A DNA stretch of 9,482 nucleotides, from NCBI GenBank assembly GCA_947462515.1, contig CANHPJ010000042.1, positions 1 to 9,482 of the forward strand, read 5' to 3'. Of the stretch, positions 5,650 through 9,482 are shown piece after piece; position 1 is the stretch's first letter, and each line of letters begins with the position of its first letter. The notes beneath the pieces were generated by a model. That model was not told where the DNA came from and did not search any database. It saw only the letters and a program-made list of their open reading frames with translations. The DNA is from Bacteroidota bacterium (GTDB lineage: Bacteria > Bacteroidota > Bacteroidia > JACCXN01). The position numbers and the translations under genes are program-made.

Positions 5650-8208
5650 ATGAATAATATTACTTTTAAAAGTATAATACCCTATTTAACTGCTCTAGCA
5701 GTTTTTGTTTTTCTTTCTATAATTTATTTTAGCCCGGTATTTAAGGGAAAAGAAATCAAACAGGCTGATATTATAAATCACCTGGGAATGTCTAAAGAAA
5801 TTTCAGATTTCAGGAAGGTAAACCCTGATGTAGAGCCCTTGTGGACAAATTCTATGTTTGGTGGGATGCCTGCATATCAAATTTCAGTATTATATCCCTC
5901 AAACTTGGTCTCTAAAATCAATACTTTTTTAACTCTTGGCTTACCTTATCCCGTTGCTTTTTTATTTTTGAATTTGTTAGGATTTTATATTCTATTGTTA
6001 TGTTTAAAAATAGATCCATGGCTTAGTCTGGTAGGTGCTGTCGCTTTTGGTTTCTCTTCCTATTTCTTCATCATTATAGAGGCAGGACACAATGCTAAAG
6101 CTCATGCCATGGCTTTTATGGCTCCCGTTTTGGCAGGTGTTATTTTAACTTTTAGGGGTAGATATATTTTAGGAGGTAGCCTCACCGCTTTATTTGTAGC
6201 TCTGGAGCTATACGCCAACCATCTTCAAATAACGTATTATTTAATTTTGTTGCTTTTAATTTATGGACTGTTCGAGTTAATTAAAATTGTAAAAGAAGGA
6301 CAATATATTCACCTGCTAAAAGTTTCCGGTGTGTTTATACTGGCGCTTGTTTTAGCTGTTGCGAGTAATACTACAAGTCTTTTTGCAACCTATGATTATG
6401 GAAAATCTACTACCCGCGGAAAAACCGAATTGACTATAAATACGGATGGTTCTTCCAATGCCGGTAATGTAACATCTGGTCTTGATAAAGATTATGCTAC
6501 CCAGTGGAGCTATGGTATAGGCGAGACAATGACATTTCTGGTACCTAATTATAAGGGAGGAGCATCTGGAAGAATATCCCAAGGTGAATCAAAGTCTACA
6601 TTAAAAAAGGTTGATCCACAATTCAGACAAAATATTGGTCAAATGGATCAATATTGGGGCGATCAACCATTTACTTCCGGCCCATTTTATATGGGGGCTG
6701 GTATAATGTTTCTATTCATTATTGGCTTGTTTTTCGTAAAGGGAAATTTAAAGTGGGCATTATTAATTGGTACTATCTTTTCAATAACACTCGGGTGGGG
6801 TAAGAATTACATGGTTTTGACAGAGTTTTTCCTTGACCATTTTCCTGGTTATAATAAATTTAGAGCTGTGTCAATGATTCTAGTAATAGCTGAGTTGACT
6901 ATTCCTTTGTTAGCAATTTTAGGTGTCAACAAGTTGCTAGACAGGTCGATAGATTTTAGTGAACTTGTTAAAATCCCTCTTCTAGATAAAAAAATTCCAC
7001 GAAAGTATTTTGTGTTGATTTCTTTTGCTTTAACTGGAGGTTTAGTGTTTTTAATGTATTTGCTGCCAGATACATTCAATACGTTTTTTAAAGTAGGCGA
7101 ATATGATGAAATATATTCTCAGATTGCCCCAGGTAACACAGCAGAGACCGCTCAAAGTTTTTTGAGTAATCTTGAAGTTGCCAGAATTCAGATTTTCAAG
7201 TCAGATGCCATAAGATCATTTTTTATAATTGCCATTATTTTTCTTTTGATTTGGTTTTATATTCGATCCACCATAAATAAGTCTTTGCTTATTTCAGCCT
7301 TACTACTGGTTACCATAGTCGATTTGTGGAATGTGAATAAACGCTATTTGAATGATGATAATTTTGTAAAAAAAGCTGAAGCACAAAACCCTTTTGAGCT
7401 GACTGCTGCGAGTGATTTTATTTTGAAAGACAAAGATCCGGATTATAGGGTTTTGAATATCAGTGTAAGTACCTTTAATGATGCAAGTACTTCTTATTTT
7501 CATAAATCTATTGGCGGTTATCATGGAGCAAAGCTAAAAAGGTATCAGGAATTAATTGACTTTCATATTTCCTCCAACATTCAAAATGTTATCAATACAT
7601 TGAAGGCCAATCCAAGTGATTCTTCAATAAATACTACTCTGGCTAATCAGGGCGTTTTAAATATGTTAAATACAAGATATTTAATTTATAATGCTCAGGC
7701 GGAGCCACTAAAGAATTCATTTGCCTTTGGCAATGCCTGGTTTGTTAAAGACTATAAGTTGGTTAAAAATGCCGATGAGGAGATTCTTGCTCTGGGAAAA
7801 ACTGATTTGTTAAAAACTGCTATAGTCGATGAGCGCTTTAAGGATGAATTAGCTGGTTTTAGAGACAGTTTTGATAGTACTTCAAAAATAGAGCTTGCCA
7901 ATTATCAAGCTAACCACCTTACTTATAAATCCAAATCAAAAATTGATAATTTGGCGGTTTTCTCAGAAATATATTTTTCAAATGGCTGGAATGCATATAT
8001 TGATGGCAAATTAATGCCGCATTTCAGAGCTAATTATGTTTTAAGGGCAATGAAGATTCCTGCCGGAGAGCATAAAATTGAATTTAAATTTGAGCCTAAA
8101 CTGTATTCATGGGGAGAAAAGATTTCGTTGATAAGTTCATTGATTTTAATTTTTTCGTTGCTTTTTGCTCTTGCAATTGAAGTTAAAAACAAGATTAAAA
8201 CAACATGA
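5650..8208 (+). CDS. YfhO family multi-pass membrane protein (GT-C-like)
   Basis: An 852-residue membrane protein of the YfhO family. In Bacillus and Listeria, YfhO acts as a GT-C glycosyltransferase that uses an undecaprenyl-phosphate-linked sugar outside the membrane to decorate lipoteichoic acid. A Bacteroidota homologue would use another acceptor. Membrane segments appear at about 10-29, 100-119, 124-144, 152-168, 172-190, 195-212, 222-240, 345-363, 368-385, 404-427, 453-472, 522-538, 545-560 and 825-844. The first outer loop has KQADIINH with Asp40, the likely GT-C catalytic acid by analogy, and WTNSMFGGMPAYQ (65-77). AGHNAKAHAMAF (145-156) is another conserved-looking motif. Residues about 575-825 form a large soluble domain ending in SNGWNAYIDG (777-786) and PAGEHKIEFKFEP (804-816), a typical YfhO C-terminal pattern, before the last membrane helix. 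The ATG lies 5 bases after the DUF4834-like stop, and the TGA overlaps the glycosyltransferase ATG by four bases. Confidence 0.88.
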   Translation: MNNITFKSIIPYLTALAVFVFLSIIYFSPVFKGKEIKQADIINHLGMSKEISDFRKVNPDVEPLWTNSMFGGMPAYQISVLYPSNLVSKINTFLTLGLPYPVAFLFLNLLGFYILLLCLKIDPWLSLVGAVAFGFSSYFFIIIEAGHNAKAHAMAFMAPVLAGVILTFRGRYILGGSLTALFVALELYANHLQITYYLILLLLIYGLFELIKIVKEGQYIHLLKVSGVFILALVLAVASNTTSLFATYDYGKSTTRGKTELTINTDGSSNAGNVTSGLDKDYATQWSYGIGETMTFLVPNYKGGASGRISQGESKSTLKKVDPQFRQNIGQMDQYWGDQPFTSGPFYMGAGIMFLFIIGLFFVKGNLKWALLIGTIFSITLGWGKNYMVLTEFFLDHFPGYNKFRAVSMILVIAELTIPLLAILGVNKLLDRSIDFSELVKIPLLDKKIPRKYFVLISFALTGGLVFLMYLLPDTFNTFFKVGEYDEIYSQIAPGNTAETAQSFLSNLEVARIQIFKSDAIRSFFIIAIIFLLIWFYIRSTINKSLLISALLLVTIVDLWNVNKRYLNDDNFVKKAEAQNPFELTAASDFILKDKDPDYRVLNISVSTFNDASTSYFHKSIGGYHGAKLKRYQELIDFHISSNIQNVINTLKANPSDSSINTTLANQGVLNMLNTRYLIYNAQAEPLKNSFAFGNAWFVKDYKLVKNADEEILALGKTDLLKTAIVDERFKDELAGFRDSFDSTSKIELANYQANHLTYKSKSKIDNLAVFSEIYFSNGWNAYIDGKLMPHFRANYVLRAMKIPAGEHKIEFKFEPKLYSWGEKISLISSLILIFSLLFALAIEVKNKIKTT

Positions 8209-9482
8209 AAAAAGTCTTGATTATAACTTACTATTGGCCACCAAGTGGAGGAGCAGGCGTGCAGCGTTGGCTAAAGTTTGTTAAGTATTTAAGAGAGTTT
8301 AATTGGGAGCCTATAGTTTATACCCCAGAGCATCCCGAGATTCCTGTAATAGACGAATCTCTTAATAAAGATGTTCCAAACGATATAACCGTGTTAAAAA
8401 CTCCTATTTGGGAACCCTATGATTTTTACAAAAAAATAATAGGCAAAGACAAAAATGAGAAAATAAGTGCGGGTTTTTTATCTGAAAATAAAAAGCCTAA
8501 ACTAACTGAAAAGATATCTGTTTGGATAAGAGGAAATTTTTTTATTCCAGATGCCCGTAAATTTTGGATCAATCCATCTGTTAGTTTTTTGTCTGATTAT
8601 ATAAAAAAGAATGAAATTGATGCTATAGTCTCAACCGGGCCGCCCCATAGCATGCATTTAATAGCTTTAAAGCTAAAGGATAAGTTTAATATTCCTTGGG
8701 TGGCAGACTTCCGAGATCCATGGACGAATATAGATTTTTATAAGGATTTGATGTTGACAAGTTTTGCTGATAGAAAGCATAAAAGGCTTGAAAAAAAGGT
8801 TCTTACAACTGCAGATGCAATTTTAACGATTGGGAAAACCATGAAAGATGAATTCGTCGGTTTAGGAGCAAAAAATGTAGTGGTCTTGACTAATGGTTTT
8901 GATGAGCAAGACACCTCGTCAACTTTAGGTATTGTTAAAGATGAAAAATTTAGCCTAGCGCATATTGGTTCGTTTGTTAAGAGTAGAGACCCTCTTTTTT
9001 TATGGCAGGTTCTTTCTGAATTGGTTGCTGAGCAGACCGGTTTTGCAGATGATCTTGAGATTAAGTTAGTAGGAAAGGTTGATTTTAGTGTTCTGGAAAA
9101 TATAAAAAAATACAGATTAAATTCCTATGTTAATAAGATTGATTATCTTCCACATCAGGAAGTTATAAAGGAACAACAAAGGTCACAAGTCTTGTTGCTA
9201 TTACTTAATGATACGCCAAATTCGAAAGGTATTTTAACGGGTAAGTTTTTTGAATACCTATCAGCGAAGAGACCGATTCTTTGTATTGGCCCAATGAATG
9301 GTGATGCGGCTGAAATTTTAAATGAAACCAAGTCTGGCAATATTGTTGAATTCGAGGATAAAATAAATTTAAAAAAAGTAATACTAGATTATTACAGAAT
9401 GTATAAGAATAATGGACTTGAAATAAATAGCGAAAACCTAGAAAGTTTTTCCAGAAGAAATATAACTGGAGAATTGAGTAAA
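8205..9482 (+). CDS. GT4-type glycosyltransferase, partial at right edge
   Basis: An uninterrupted 426-codon frame from ATG 8205 to the end of the window. It encodes a cytoplasmic GT-B fold glycosyltransferase resembling family GT4. The N-terminal lobe starts ITYYWPPSGGAGVQRW (7-22), the acceptor-side GG loop with a PP turn. VSTGPPHSMH (142-151) and WVADFRDPW (165-173) follow; the latter is a signature of this Bacteroidota subgroup as I recall it. The linker VVVLTNGFD (225-233) is the usual GT4 hinge. HIGSF (253-257) opens the donor lobe, and GKFFEYLSAKRPI (346-358) with GDAAEIL (366-372) forms the nucleotide-sugar site. The first Glu of the classical EX7E motif is not visible; Gly342 sits where it would fall. 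Similar proteins are about 430 residues as I recall, so probably only a few residues are missing. The sugar donor and acceptor cannot be assigned. The ATGA overlap with the yfhO-like gene implies translational coupling. Confidence 0.88.
   Translation, partial: MKKVLIITYYWPPSGGAGVQRWLKFVKYLREFNWEPIVYTPEHPEIPVIDESLNKDVPNDITVLKTPIWEPYDFYKKIIGKDKNEKISAGFLSENKKPKLTEKISVWIRGNFFIPDARKFWINPSVSFLSDYIKKNEIDAIVSTGPPHSMHLIALKLKDKFNIPWVADFRDPWTNIDFYKDLMLTSFADRKHKRLEKKVLTTADAILTIGKTMKDEFVGLGAKNVVVLTNGFDEQDTSSTLGIVKDEKFSLAHIGSFVKSRDPLFLWQVLSELVAEQTGFADDLEIKLVGKVDFSVLENIKKYRLNSYVNKIDYLPHQEVIKEQQRSQVLLLLLNDTPNSKGILTGKFFEYLSAKRPILCIGPMNGDAAEILNETKSGNIVEFEDKINLKKVILDYYRMYKNNGLEINSENLESFSRRNITGELSK

Noticed and set aside
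6352..7524. Three minus-strand open frames inside the yfhO-like gene
   Set aside because: All are antisense to a clear long coding region and have no recognisable features.
9155..9340. Minus-strand open frame inside the glycosyltransferase gene
   Set aside because: The plus-strand frame is intact and carries GT4 motifs across exactly this stretch.
1..9482. tRNA, rRNA, CRISPR array, insertion sequence, prophage or defence genes
   Set aside because: I looked on both strands and saw no cloverleaf with a CCA-type end, no regular repeat-spacer pattern, no transposase motif and no terminal inverted repeats.

Overview
The window looks like chromosomal DNA of a member of the Bacteroidota, probably Cytophagales- or Flavobacteriia-like. 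The DNA is AT-rich and no gene start has a clear Shine-Dalgarno sequence. One start is preceded by a perfect TAnnTTTG-type -7 box. A DUF4834-like small membrane protein sits directly before a YfhO family protein, and the carbamoyl-phosphate synthase large chain ends without the C-terminal regulatory domain. These inferences rest on remembered family features, not on a search.

Layout. Bases 1-2259 hold three genes on the minus strand. In transcription order they are an alpha/beta hydrolase (2259-1462), a 381-base gap, an ElyC/SanA/YdcF-type membrane-anchored DUF218 protein (1080-310) and, 24 bases on, the N-terminal 95 codons of a 3-hydroxyacyl-CoA dehydrogenase that runs off the left edge. 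A 163-base divergent region (2260-2422) separates them from the plus-strand genes: carB (2423-5236), a 138-base gap, a DUF4834-like gene (5375-5644), a YfhO-family gene (5650-8208) and a GT4-type glycosyltransferase (8205 to the right edge, nearly complete). The last three are packed with a 5-base gap and a 4-base ATGA overlap, so they are very probably co-transcribed and translationally coupled.

How the genes fit together. carB is a housekeeping gene of pyrimidine and arginine synthesis; carA is not in the window. The DUF4834-YfhO-GT4 cluster looks like an envelope glycan module: a cytoplasmic nucleotide-sugar transferase, a multi-pass GT-C-like membrane protein expected to act on the periplasmic face, and a one-pass membrane protein of unknown role that may be YfhO's partner. 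The ElyC-like protein on the other strand also belongs to a family tied to envelope and lipid-carrier homeostasis, but nothing shows that it works with the YfhO cluster.

No tRNA, rRNA, CRISPR array, insertion sequence, phage gene or recognisable defence system was seen. The most unusual items are an open reading frame continuing in frame for 41 codons past the hydrolase stop, a run of inverted repeats in the same gap, the MGS-less CarB, and the tight DUF4834-YfhO-GT4 cassette with its duplicated GE-x-VDYV motif. I see no strong evidence for a wholly new system.
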